Source: a virus
DNA length: 24,975 bases
Strand: one strand, 5' to 3'
Virus record (IMG/VR): IMGVR_UViG_3300044971_001475
Location: 1 to 24,975 of that record
The notes under the pieces were generated by a model that saw only the letters and a list, made by a program, of their open reading frames with translations, was not told the DNA's origin and did not search any database. The position numbers and the translations under genes are program-made. The first letter of the stretch is position 1; each line of letters opens with the position of its first letter. This document shows, in pieces, positions 16,514 through 21,861 of the stretch.

Positions 16514-16830
16514 TGCCTTGGGGGTGGCTCAAAAAAATAGGCAAGGTCGGCGTGCCAGTTGCCCTACTTTTCGTTCCTGGGCCGTTCCAGTCGGTCGCGC
16601 AGACAATCTACGCTGGCGTCCGCAACGCTGAGCTGGCCGGCGGAAGCGGCGCCGCGAAGCTGGGCATGGCGATGCACTACTCGACCATGATGCTGCCGCA
16701 GATCGCAGCCGAAGTCGAAAAAATCTGCGGAAGGAAGGTGATAGATGAAGAGGCGCTAACTGAAGCGCTGGCGCACCTGACGCAGTTTTTCGTGTCGATT
16801 GAAAAGTCCGTCGGAGTGAAGCCGTCGTGA
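16513..16830 (+). CDS. Hypothetical protein (105 residues) immediately upstream of holin
   Basis: ATG 16513 overlaps the previous stop (TAATG); a GTG further up at 16498 is in frame but inside that gene. The N-terminal 30 residues contain a hydrophobic helix after a basic start (WGWLKKIGKVGVPVALLFVP), which could be a membrane anchor or an amphipathic segment. The rest is helical with KVIDEEALTEALAHLTQFFV. No family is recognised. It joins the holin gene by a GTGA overlap, so the two are probably made in fixed proportion, and a holin-accessory role is possible. Confidence 0.75.
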   Translation: MPWGWLKKIGKVGVPVALLFVPGPFQSVAQTIYAGVRNAELAGGSGAAKLGMAMHYSTMMLPQIAAEVEKICGRKVIDEEALTEALAHLTQFFVSIEKSVGVKPS

Positions 16831-17201
16831 AAAAGCTGATCGTGGCGCTGCCGGGCGCGCTGCTGGGGGTGGTGGCATCGATGCCTGTGCTTTTCTGGGG
16901 ACTGATTGGTCTGCAGGTGGCGGATTTCGCGACGGGTTTTTTGCTGGCCTGGAGCGATGGCGCGGTGTCGTCCGACGCATCCCGAAAAGGATTCGTTAAA
17001 AAGGCGATCGCGCTGCTTTTGGTGGTGGCATTAAAGATCGCCGAGAGCGTGCAGCCGATGCCGGTCGAGCTGTCCGCGTACGTGGCCGGGTGGTTCTGTT
17101 TGACGGAACTTATCTCGATCGCCGAAAACGCCGGCAAAGCGGGCCTGCCGATCCCCGCCAAGTTGACTAAAGTATTGGCGCAGTTACAAGAGAAAGAATA
17201 A
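16827..17201 (+). CDS. Holin, phage_holin_4 family
   Basis: A 124-residue membrane protein that should form the lethal inner-membrane lesions timing lysis. Hydrophobic stretches lie at residues about 4-43 (two spans, with the pair of residues D34 and G38 in ADFATGFLLAW), about 60-76 (KAIALLLVVALKIAESV) and about 84-100 (SAYVAGWFCLTELISI). The segment SSDASRKGFVKKA and the terminal ELISIAENAGKAGLPIP, then a basic/acidic tail, are signatures of the phage_holin_4 (Bacillus phi105/TcdE-like) group. GTG start overlaps the upstream stop. Length is typical. No endolysin gene is recognised beside it. Confidence 0.88.
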   Translation: MKKLIVALPGALLGVVASMPVLFWGLIGLQVADFATGFLLAWSDGAVSSDASRKGFVKKAIALLLVVALKIAESVQPMPVELSAYVAGWFCLTELISIAENAGKAGLPIPAKLTKVLAQLQEKE

Positions 17202-18058
17202 TGAACTGGAACGTGTCGAGGCTGGATTCGCAAGCGGCCGAGATACTTTTCGAGGTCTCGCCCTCGGAGAAGGTTACGGTCCTGCTTATGGCCGACGAAC
17301 ACGCCGACAACGCGCATTCCGACCTGGCGCTACTCAAGCGGCACCATGACGAGGCCCGCGAACTGAACGCGCCCATCCTCAAGTTCGGGGACACGTTTTG
17401 CGCGATGGAGGGCAAGTGGGACAAGCGCAAAAGTGAGGACGCGCTGAGGCCCGAGATGCGCGGCGGAAACTACTTTGACCGACTCGTGAGTTGGCACACC
17501 GGCCTGTATATGCCGTATGCGAAACAGATCGCCGTTATCAGCGACGGCAATCACGAGGCGTCGATCCTACAGCACCACCAGACCGACCTGGCCGAGCGCC
17601 TCGTCCACAACCTCCGCATGGTCGGCTCGCCCGCGCTGCATATGCCTTTCACGGGTTTTGTCCGCTTTCGGTTCGACCTCGGGAACAAGCATCAGACCAG
17701 TACGGTTCTGCACTATCACCACGGCTACGGCGGCGGTGGCGAGGTGACGCGCGGCATGATCGACCAGTCGCGCACGCGCGGGCAGTACGACGCCGACATC
17801 TACGTTTCCGGCCACATCCACCGCCGCAACGCGGACGAGAACGTCATGACGGGCCTCAACAACTTGGGGCGCGTCGTGCAGCGGAATCAGGTGTTCCTTC
17901 GCTCCGGCACCTACAAGGCCGAAGAACGCGGCGGTAAAGGATACCATATAGAGAAGGGCCGCGCAGCACGCCCACTCGGCGGCTGGTGGCTTGAGATGAC
18001 GCCGCGCCGGGAACGAAACGCAGTCACGCTAGACATCAGCTACAGGCCAGCCACATGA
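17201..18058 (+). CDS. Calcineurin-like metallophosphoesterase
   Basis: A 285-residue enzyme with the full two-metal phosphoesterase motif set: D32-x-H34 (ADEHADN), G63-D64 (FGDTF), G116-N117-H118-E119 (SDGNHEAS), H173-H174-G175 and G204-H205-I206-H207 (VSGHIHRR). Such enzymes hydrolyse phosphomono- or diester bonds in nucleotides, nucleic acids or phosphoproteins; the substrate cannot be read from sequence. The GD motif is not followed by the RG seen in protein phosphatases such as lambda phosphatase, so nucleotide or nucleic acid substrates seem likelier. The gene overlaps the holin stop as TAATG and the next start as ATGA, placing it in the late operon in the slot where an endolysin is often found. 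It has no signal peptide. Confidence 0.9.
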   Translation: MNWNVSRLDSQAAEILFEVSPSEKVTVLLMADEHADNAHSDLALLKRHHDEARELNAPILKFGDTFCAMEGKWDKRKSEDALRPEMRGGNYFDRLVSWHTGLYMPYAKQIAVISDGNHEASILQHHQTDLAERLVHNLRMVGSPALHMPFTGFVRFRFDLGNKHQTSTVLHYHHGYGGGGEVTRGMIDQSRTRGQYDADIYVSGHIHRRNADENVMTGLNNLGRVVQRNQVFLRSGTYKAEERGGKGYHIEKGRAARPLGGWWLEMTPRRERNAVTLDISYRPAT

Positions 18059-18687
18059 GACACCTACTTACCCTACTCCTCCTCGCCGTCTCTGCCTTCG
18101 CGCAGACGGCCACCATCAGCGACACGATCACCACGCCTTTTGGCGGCACGTTCGGCGGCACGGTCACGGTATCGCTGAACTCGCCCGCACTGGCGCAGCC
18201 GCTATATAGCGGCAACGTTACCCTTAGCGGCTGGACGCAGACCGTGACGGTTACCGCAGGCGCTTTCTCGCTGACTTTGTACGCCAACGACCAGATCACG
18301 CCGGGCGGCACCTCGTACACGGCCACCTTCGCGCCGTCCAGCGGCACGGCGTGGAAGGAAACCTGGGTGGTGCCGACAGGCGCGACGACCATCCGCGCGA
18401 TCCGCAGCACGACCGTGCCGACGCCGACCGTCAAATTCAATCTGGCGCAGCTGAACCAGAGCAGCGCCACGGTTGGCCAGGGCATCCGCTGGAACGGTAC
18501 AGCGTGGGAGGCCGCGGCCAACGTGCAGGCGGTGGTCCACATCTGGTCTGCCGGCACGGAGGCGACATGCAACAGCACGACGCGGGGGTACGTGGTCATG
18601 GTTCAAGGCGGCGCTGGCGTGGCGGACACGCTGCGGATCTGCAGGAAAGATGCCGCAGATGCGTACGCGTGGACGGCGTTGTTCTAG
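18055..18687 (+). CDS. Secreted protein with signal peptide, last gene of the late operon
   Basis: A 210-residue protein whose first 17 residues, MRHLLTLLLLAVSAFAQ, are a clean Sec signal peptide with cleavage likely after AFA; there is no lipobox Cys. The mature part is rich in Thr, Ala, Gly and Val (beta-rich), with VTVSLNSPALAQPLYSGNVT and YTATFAPSSGTAWKETWVV. A linker LNQSSATVGQGIRWNGTAWE precedes a C-terminal piece bearing two Cys (CNSTTRGYVVMVQGGAGVAD, then LRICRKDA), which could form a disulfide after export. The C-terminal piece recalls domains seen in phage tail and bacterial surface proteins. Function is unknown; cell-surface alteration or lysis are possibilities. ATGA overlap with the phosphoesterase. 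Confidence 0.83.
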   Translation: MRHLLTLLLLAVSAFAQTATISDTITTPFGGTFGGTVTVSLNSPALAQPLYSGNVTLSGWTQTVTVTAGAFSLTLYANDQITPGGTSYTATFAPSSGTAWKETWVVPTGATTIRAIRSTTVPTPTVKFNLAQLNQSSATVGQGIRWNGTAWEAAANVQAVVHIWSAGTEATCNSTTRGYVVMVQGGAGVADTLRICRKDAADAYAWTALF

Positions 18688-18721
18688 CGTGGCCTGTGAA
18701 TAATTTTTAATAGTCGAACAG

Positions 18722-18759
18722 TTGCGCTGTGGTTAGAGTTGTGTGCTAAATTCTAACCA
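18722..18759 (+). promoter_or_regulatory. Promoter and inverted-repeat operator of the early operon
   Basis: The 71-base gap after the late operon carries TTGCGC (18722-18727) and TAAATT (18746-18751) separated by 18 bases, a plausible promoter. Overlapping it is an 8-bp inverted repeat, TGGTTAGA (18730-18737) and TCTAACCA (18752-18759), 22 bases from arm start to arm start. The right arm reaches into the first base of the ATG of the next gene. A repressor bound there would cover the -10. The expected transcript start falls at or beside that ATG, so the first mRNA may be leaderless. The spacer contains GTGCTAA (18743-18749), the reverse complement of the TTAGCAC in the portal-upstream repeats (813-819). 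Confidence 0.5.
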
Positions 18760-18920
18760 TGCAGAAGCGAAACGTACTCATCAAGCTGAGTCCCGAGGCC
18801 CACGGCGAGCTAATTGCTGCTGGCCGCGCCCTCGGGCTCACGCCGACCGCCATGGCGCGGCTGATTGTTTTGAAGTGGCTGGGCGCGTCGGTCCCGGCGC
18901 TGGATGAGGTGCGGGCGTGA
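18759..18920 (+). CDS. Small ribbon-helix-helix-like regulator (53 residues)
   Basis: A 53-residue protein, too short for a usual ORF cut-off, at ATG 18759. The opening MQKRNVLIKLSPEAHGELIA resembles a ribbon-helix-helix unit: a beta strand (RNVLIKLS) followed by helix A (PEAHGELIAAGRALG) and helix B (TPTAMARLIVLKWLG). This is the fold of Arc/CopG-type DNA-binding dimers. The gene sits directly under an inverted repeat, fitting autoregulation. There is no ribosome binding site upstream, in keeping with leaderless translation. It overlaps the next gene through GTGA. The DNA-binding role is inferred from the fold pattern, not proven. Confidence 0.65.
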   Translation: MQKRNVLIKLSPEAHGELIAAGRALGLTPTAMARLIVLKWLGASVPALDEVRA

Positions 18921-19072
18921 CGGCCGCGCTGAACGCGTTGCACGTGGCCGTAATGGTGGCCACCGGCGTGATGCTGGCGGCCGACATCGGCCATCTGTAT
19001 GTGCGATTGGGGGCGGTTGCCTACCTCATGTTCCGCGCCTGGCACGACGCGCACTCGGAGGCAGGCCAGTGA
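18917..19072 (+). CDS. Small membrane protein (51 residues)
   Basis: GTG 18917 overlaps the regulator stop (GTGA). The 51 residues contain a hydrophobic helix (residues about 5-23, LNALHVAVMVATGVMLAAD) and a second shorter hydrophobic stretch (LYVRLGAVAYLMFRAW). It ends in a charged tail. No family is recognised. It is coupled to the next gene by GTGA. Small membrane proteins in the early operon may affect host membrane or exclusion, which is only inference. Confidence 0.5.
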   Translation: MTAALNALHVAVMVATGVMLAADIGHLYVRLGAVAYLMFRAWHDAHSEAGQ

Positions 19073-19206
19073 TTCGCCCGGAGGTCCACTACCGCCTGAT
19101 TCGCCGCGAGCGGCGCGGGAAGGACGCGCTGATTGTCGGCCTGAGTTTATCGGTGGTGCTCAACTGGGCACTGGCGGTTTACATCTACACCTGTCTGTCG
19201 CGCTGA
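19069..19206 (+). CDS. Small membrane protein (45 residues)
   Basis: GTG 19069 overlaps the previous stop (GTGA). The 45 residues have a strongly basic start (EVHYRLIRRERRGKDA) and one transmembrane helix (LIVGLSLSVVLNWALAVYIY) with a short CLSR tail, giving the positive-inside orientation of an inner membrane protein with the N-terminus in the cytoplasm. No family is recognised. Its stop codon lies inside the first arm of a GC-rich hairpin (19201-19228). Confidence 0.5.
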   Translation: MIRPEVHYRLIRRERRGKDALIVGLSLSVVLNWALAVYIYTCLSR

Positions 19207-19317
19207 ACGCCGCGTGCGGCGTTCGGTGAGGCCGACAGGCCTACGAAGCCCATCAGAAGGGCACTCCTTGGGTTGAGCATATGGCCGCTTGTCGTCACGG
19301 GCGGGCGGCCGATTTTT
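19201..19317 (+). ncRNA. Hairpin cluster ending in a terminator-like structure (possible small RNA or leader)
   Basis: The gap between 19207 and 19331 is dense in hairpins. First, CGCTGAACGCCG (19201-19212) pairs with CGGCGTTCGGTG (19217-19228) with three G-T pairs at most, loop CGTG. Second, AGGCC (19229-19233) pairs with GGCCT (19238-19242), loop GACA. Third, GCCC (19248-19251) pairs with GGGC (19259-19262). Fourth, GGCCGC (19283-19288) pairs with GCGGCC (19305-19310) and is followed by five T at 19313-19317. The last is terminator-like. The whole could be the 3' end of the upstream transcript, an attenuated leader for the next gene, or a small RNA. No known riboswitch family was recognised. 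Confidence 0.45.
19283..19317 (+). terminator. Probable Rho-independent terminator
   Basis: GGCCGC at 19283-19288 and GCGGCC at 19305-19310 form a six-base GC stem with a 16-base loop, then GA and TTTTT (19313-19317). The loop is long and could shorten the effective stem by inner pairing. It lies between the small membrane protein genes and the next ribosome binding site (GGAGGA, 19321-19326), so it could terminate or attenuate transcription into the recombination genes. Confidence 0.45.
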
Positions 19318-19331
19318 GTCTGGAGGACAAC

Positions 19332-19559
19332 ATGAACAGCAACAATACAGCACGCGTCATGGTCGAGCATTATATGCGACTCGGCGCCGCCAAGGTAGAG
19401 CAGGAGCGCCAGTGGCGCGAGGTGGCCGGCCAGATCTCACACGGGTATACCCGGACGAGAGGCGGCGTGGATTCCGCTGGCCGGTCCCCTGGCGTCACTG
19501 CCAGCCGCTCTCTGAGCGGTATCTCACCAAGGAGGAACCGGACGAAAAAACACGATTAG
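19332..19559 (+). CDS. Hypothetical protein (75 residues); C-terminal half of doubtful frame
   Basis: ATG 19332 has an excellent ribosome binding site (GGAGGA, six bases upstream). Residues 1-38 (MNSNNTARVMVEHYMRLGAA, then KVEQERQWREVAGQIS) look like a normal helical protein. After that the frame turns into low-complexity R/S/T/G sequence (TRTRGGVDSAGRSPGVTASR), while the -1 frame from about 19448 reads YPDERRRGFRWPVPWRHCQP and LSERYLTKEEPDEKTRLERL, which is far more protein-like. So a frameshift (mutation, sequencing error, or programmed) may sit near 19435-19450. The -1 frame has no stop until 19765, well inside the nuclease gene. No family is recognised in either frame. Confidence 0.5.
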   Translation: MNSNNTARVMVEHYMRLGAAKVEQERQWREVAGQISHGYTRTRGGVDSAGRSPGVTASRSLSGISPRRNRTKKHD

Positions 19560-19584
19560 AACGATTGGCTAACCCGACTACCGA

Positions 19585-19608
19585 GCCCCCAGTCCCACGG
19601 CTGGGGGC
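19585..19608 (+). promoter_or_regulatory. Strong GC hairpin upstream of the nuclease gene
   Basis: GCCCCCAG (19585-19592) pairs perfectly with CTGGGGGC (19601-19608) around the 8-base loop TCCCACGG. No T-run follows, so it is not a standard terminator. It ends 18 bases before the nuclease ATG, just before the ribosome binding site (AGAGGAG, 19616-19622). It may shield or set off the ribosome binding site or be an RNA processing site. Only one copy was seen. Confidence 0.5.
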
Positions 19609-19626
19609 AACTGAAGAGAGGAGATT

Positions 19627-20547
19627 ATGGACAGAACAAGGTTTATCGGCGGCAGCGACCTGGGCCACATCGTCAACGCCCCGCCCTACGGCTGCGCGAG
19701 AAAGCTCTGGTACCAGAAACAAGGCGTTGAGCCCGACTACGAGGTTGAGTTTCGCGGGCACCTGATCCGGGGCACCAAGCTTGAGCCGCTCATTGTCGAG
19801 GAGTACCAGGAGCGCACGGGCCGGAAGGTCCGCCGCACCGGCTCACGCTTTGGCGAGGAGGATTGGCAGGCCGGTGCGATGGATCGCATGATCGTTGGCG
19901 ACGAGCGCGGGCCCGGCGTTTTGGAGTGCAAGACGGCCAACGAACGCGCGTTCCGGTCGTTCATGCGCGACGGATTGCCGCTGAGCTACCAGCTTCAGAT
20001 CCAGTGGTACATGGGGCTCGCTGGCTACAAGTGGGGCGCGTTCGCGGTGCTGGAGCCGTCCAACTGGCGGTTCGAGACCTTTGAAGTGTCGTTCGATCCA
20101 AGCGCCTACGAATTGGTGCGCGAGATGGCTACGCAATTCTGGGCCATGGTAGGCGGCTGCGGGGAACCGGACCGTCTGCCGGTCAGCGACAAGCGGTGCG
20201 GGAAGTGCGAGTTTCGCCACTCGTGTCAAGGCGCCGCCTTGTTGGACCGGGTTGACGTGGACGAGGACGCCGAAACGATCGCGGGGCTTGGCAGCATCGC
20301 CGCTGAGTATCTAGCCCTGCGCGACGTTCGCGACGAGGCCGAGGAGGCCATGGAGGCGCTGAAGGCCGACGCGGCCGCCATGATCGGGGACGCGCCGGGC
20401 GGCGTGGCGCCGGGGTACCGGATTTCGTTCAAGCCGCAGGTTTCGCAGCGGGTGGATACCGTTGCGCTCAAGAAACAGTTTCCGGACATCTATGCGAAGG
20501 TGATCAAGCCAAGCGTGAGCCGTCCGTTCCGCGTGTTCCCGGCGTGA
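19627..20547 (+). CDS. YqaJ/Cas4-like exonuclease with probable Fe-S cluster
   Basis: A 306-residue PD-(D/E)XK nuclease expected to resect double-stranded DNA for the RecT-like annealer next to it. Motifs are IGGSDLGHI (residues 7-15), E53 in RGTKLEPL, D86 in AGAMDRMI, E100-x-K102 in VLECKTA, and Q122/Y128 in LSYQLQIQWYM. These are the YqaJ-type order of catalytic residues. In addition, C23 in YGCARKLWYQKQG and C191, C194, C200 in KRCGKCEFRHSC reproduce the one-plus-three Cys layout (C...CxxCxxxxxC) of the 4Fe-4S cluster of Cas4 and AddB nucleases. The C-terminal about 80 residues are a helical then beta tail. The ribosome binding site AGAGGAG precedes the ATG. It is 19 bases upstream of the annealer gene. 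Confidence 0.9.
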   Translation: MDRTRFIGGSDLGHIVNAPPYGCARKLWYQKQGVEPDYEVEFRGHLIRGTKLEPLIVEEYQERTGRKVRRTGSRFGEEDWQAGAMDRMIVGDERGPGVLECKTANERAFRSFMRDGLPLSYQLQIQWYMGLAGYKWGAFAVLEPSNWRFETFEVSFDPSAYELVREMATQFWAMVGGCGEPDRLPVSDKRCGKCEFRHSCQGAALLDRVDVDEDAETIAGLGSIAAEYLALRDVRDEAEEAMEALKADAAAMIGDAPGGVAPGYRISFKPQVSQRVDTVALKKQFPDIYAKVIKPSVSRPFRVFPA

Positions 20548-20566
20548 CGGGGAAGAGGAGTAATAA

Positions 20567-21271
20567 ATGAGCACACTTACTGAGTATATCCAGGCAGCGC
20601 AACCCGCTGCCGCTCCAGAGCAGCCGAAGCGGTCGCTACTGGATGACATCACCGACGCGACGCTAAAGAGCCGCGCCGATCAATTGCGGATCGACGCCTT
20701 CGAGGCGGGGAGGCGGGCGCAGGCGCTGGGTATTCCCGCGCCGCAGATCGAACTGAAGTATATGTACGGGCGAGACTACGGTTTCAACGAAGCGCAGTCG
20801 CTTCAGTTCATCCACCTGATTCCGCAGGGCGGAATGCTGATTCCGGCGCTGCACTACAAGGGCCGCGCGGTCCTGCTGCGGCGCGCTGGCTACAACTGGA
20901 AGGTCGTCGAGCACACGGAGAAGGCAAGCGAATATGCCTTCTATTTCATGGGCGAAGCCATGACCGACGAAGCTGGCAAGCCGCTGCGAATTCGGTACAC
21001 GCTGGACGACGCCACGCGGAGCGGACTGGTGGCGCGAAGCCGCGGCAAAGACAACAAGCCCGGTACCTACGACCAGTTCGGGCACGAGATGTTGTTCGCG
21101 CGGATGCTGTCTCGCTTCCATGCGTTCCACGCGTCCGAGGTCGCGGGCGGGGCGGCGGTGGATACCAGCGACTCGCTCATTCAGTCGGTCGTTGACGAAA
21201 CCGAGTCCCGCATGGGAGCCGCCACCGTTCTCGCTGACAAGCTCGCCGAGATCAAGGGGGCCGCTGAATGA
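20567..21271 (+). CDS. recT: RecT-family single-strand annealing protein
   Basis: A 234-residue protein of the RecT type that coats single strands and anneals complementary DNA. Signatures are the segment YGFNEAQSLQFIHLI, then GGMLIPALHYKGRAVLLRRAGYNWKVVEHTEK, and the region GKDNKPGTYDQFGHEMLFARMLSRF, in which the ordering of the conserved aromatic and charged residues matches RecT-like proteins from actinophages and other phages. The N-terminal 25 residues are Ala/Pro-rich and disordered. A GGAAGAGGAG ribosome binding site precedes the ATG. The pair with the upstream nuclease is the usual two-component phage recombinase. It overlaps the SSB-like gene by ATGA. Confidence 0.88.
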   Translation: MSTLTEYIQAAQPAAAPEQPKRSLLDDITDATLKSRADQLRIDAFEAGRRAQALGIPAPQIELKYMYGRDYGFNEAQSLQFIHLIPQGGMLIPALHYKGRAVLLRRAGYNWKVVEHTEKASEYAFYFMGEAMTDEAGKPLRIRYTLDDATRSGLVARSRGKDNKPGTYDQFGHEMLFARMLSRFHAFHASEVAGGAAVDTSDSLIQSVVDETESRMGAATVLADKLAEIKGAAE

Positions 21272-21678
21272 TCGCGCAAAGCCTACAGGACAAAACCTGG
21301 TACGACGTCCGTATTGTGGGACTGCGGAAGGTGGAACTCGGCCAAAACGGTACCCAGGCGCTCGAAGTGGTCGTTCGGTTTGCCGACGACTCACAGGGCA
21401 GCACCAATCTGTTCTTGACGCCCAAGTCGCTCAGCAACACTCGCAAGCGTCTCGAAGCCCTCGGCGCAACCGAGGCCGACCTGACCGGCGGCGACTGGCT
21501 GCGAAAGTTGAACGCGCGGTTGGCGGACGCGCAGGCGTCGGTCGTGGCAGAGGAGCAGGAGAAGTACGGTGTGCGATTGAACGGCCCGTTCCCGCGTGGC
21601 GGTGGATCGGCGGCGCGGGAAGTGGAAGCGGGGCCGTCGCCTTTCGCGGCGATTGGCGATCAGGACGTGCCGTTCTAA
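21268..21678 (+). CDS. Small probable single-strand DNA-binding protein with SSB-like acidic tip
   Basis: A 136-residue protein starting in an ATGA overlap with the annealer gene. The first half (residues 1-60: TWYDVRIVGLRKVELGQNGT, QALEVVVRFADDSQGSTNLF) reads as a beta-barrel, as in OB folds, followed by a helical part (SLSNTRKRLEALGATEADL). The C-terminus ends DQDVPF, matching the SSB tip DDDIPF that recruits SSB partners. A disordered Gly/Ala/Pro linker lies before it. The combination supports a single-strand DNA-binding protein made with nuclease and annealer. The fold assignment is inference; the tip is directly visible. Confidence 0.78.
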   Translation: MIAQSLQDKTWYDVRIVGLRKVELGQNGTQALEVVVRFADDSQGSTNLFLTPKSLSNTRKRLEALGATEADLTGGDWLRKLNARLADAQASVVAEEQEKYGVRLNGPFPRGGGSAAREVEAGPSPFAAIGDQDVPF

Positions 21679-21707
21679 AGATTGCGTGGCATCGCTGAGC
21701 AATGCTC

Positions 21708-21741
21708 GGCGTGGCCAGGCAGGGCAGGGGTAGTAGCGCAG
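21708..21741 (+). repeat. Pentamer array 1a plus GGGTAGTAGCGCAG
   Basis: GGC occurs at 21708, 21713, 21718 and 21723, every five bases, and the next unit at 21728 is the start of GGGTAGTAGCGCAG (21728-21741). The motif therefore sits exactly in phase with the array. Immediately after it begins the first hairpin element. Upstream of it, at 21697-21707, there is a small GAGC/GCTC hairpin. Confidence 0.8.
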
Positions 21742-21789
21742 TGCGGGCCGTGCCCGCAAATGGTTTTCACGCGAGAGGCATTTGCGGGC
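21742..21789 (+). promoter_or_regulatory. Structured element copy 1 with two alternative hairpins
   Basis: TGCGGGC (21742-21748) can pair with GCCCGCA (21752-21758) around CGT. Alternatively GCCCGCAAATG (21752-21762) pairs perfectly over 11 bases with CATTTGCGGGC (21779-21789) around a 16-base loop (21763-21778, containing TTTTCA, GCGAG and GG). The two structures share the arm 21752-21758 and cannot form together. A related element with different stem bases is at 22582-22630. Confidence 0.72.
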
Positions 21790-21842
21790 CGGGCCTGGCA
21801 TGGCGGGGCGAGGCCCGGCTGGGCAAGGCAAGGGTAGTACCG
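21787..21842 (+). repeat. Pentamer array 1b plus GGGTAGTACCG
   Basis: GGC recurs at 21787, 21792, 21797, 21802, 21807, 21812, 21817, 21822 and 21827 with an exact five-base period, and the tenth unit at 21832 begins GGGTAGTACCG (21832-21842). The array ends 19 bases before the next gene. The + strand is G-rich. Its first unit overlaps the last arm of the hairpin element. Confidence 0.82.
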
Positions 21843-21861
21843 ATTTAACAACGAGGACATC

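Noticed and set aside
16529-17317. 262-codon minus-strand open frame across three genes
   Set aside because: It covers the holin and its neighbours, which have overlapping starts and a recognised family on the + strand.
19185-19280. Short minus-strand frame with a signal-like start (MLNPRSALLMGFVGLSA)
   Set aside because: It covers the inverted repeats of the hairpin cluster and has no ribosome binding site; chance hydrophobicity is likelier.
19585-19608. Possible single CRISPR-type repeat
   Set aside because: Only one copy and no adjacent spacers.
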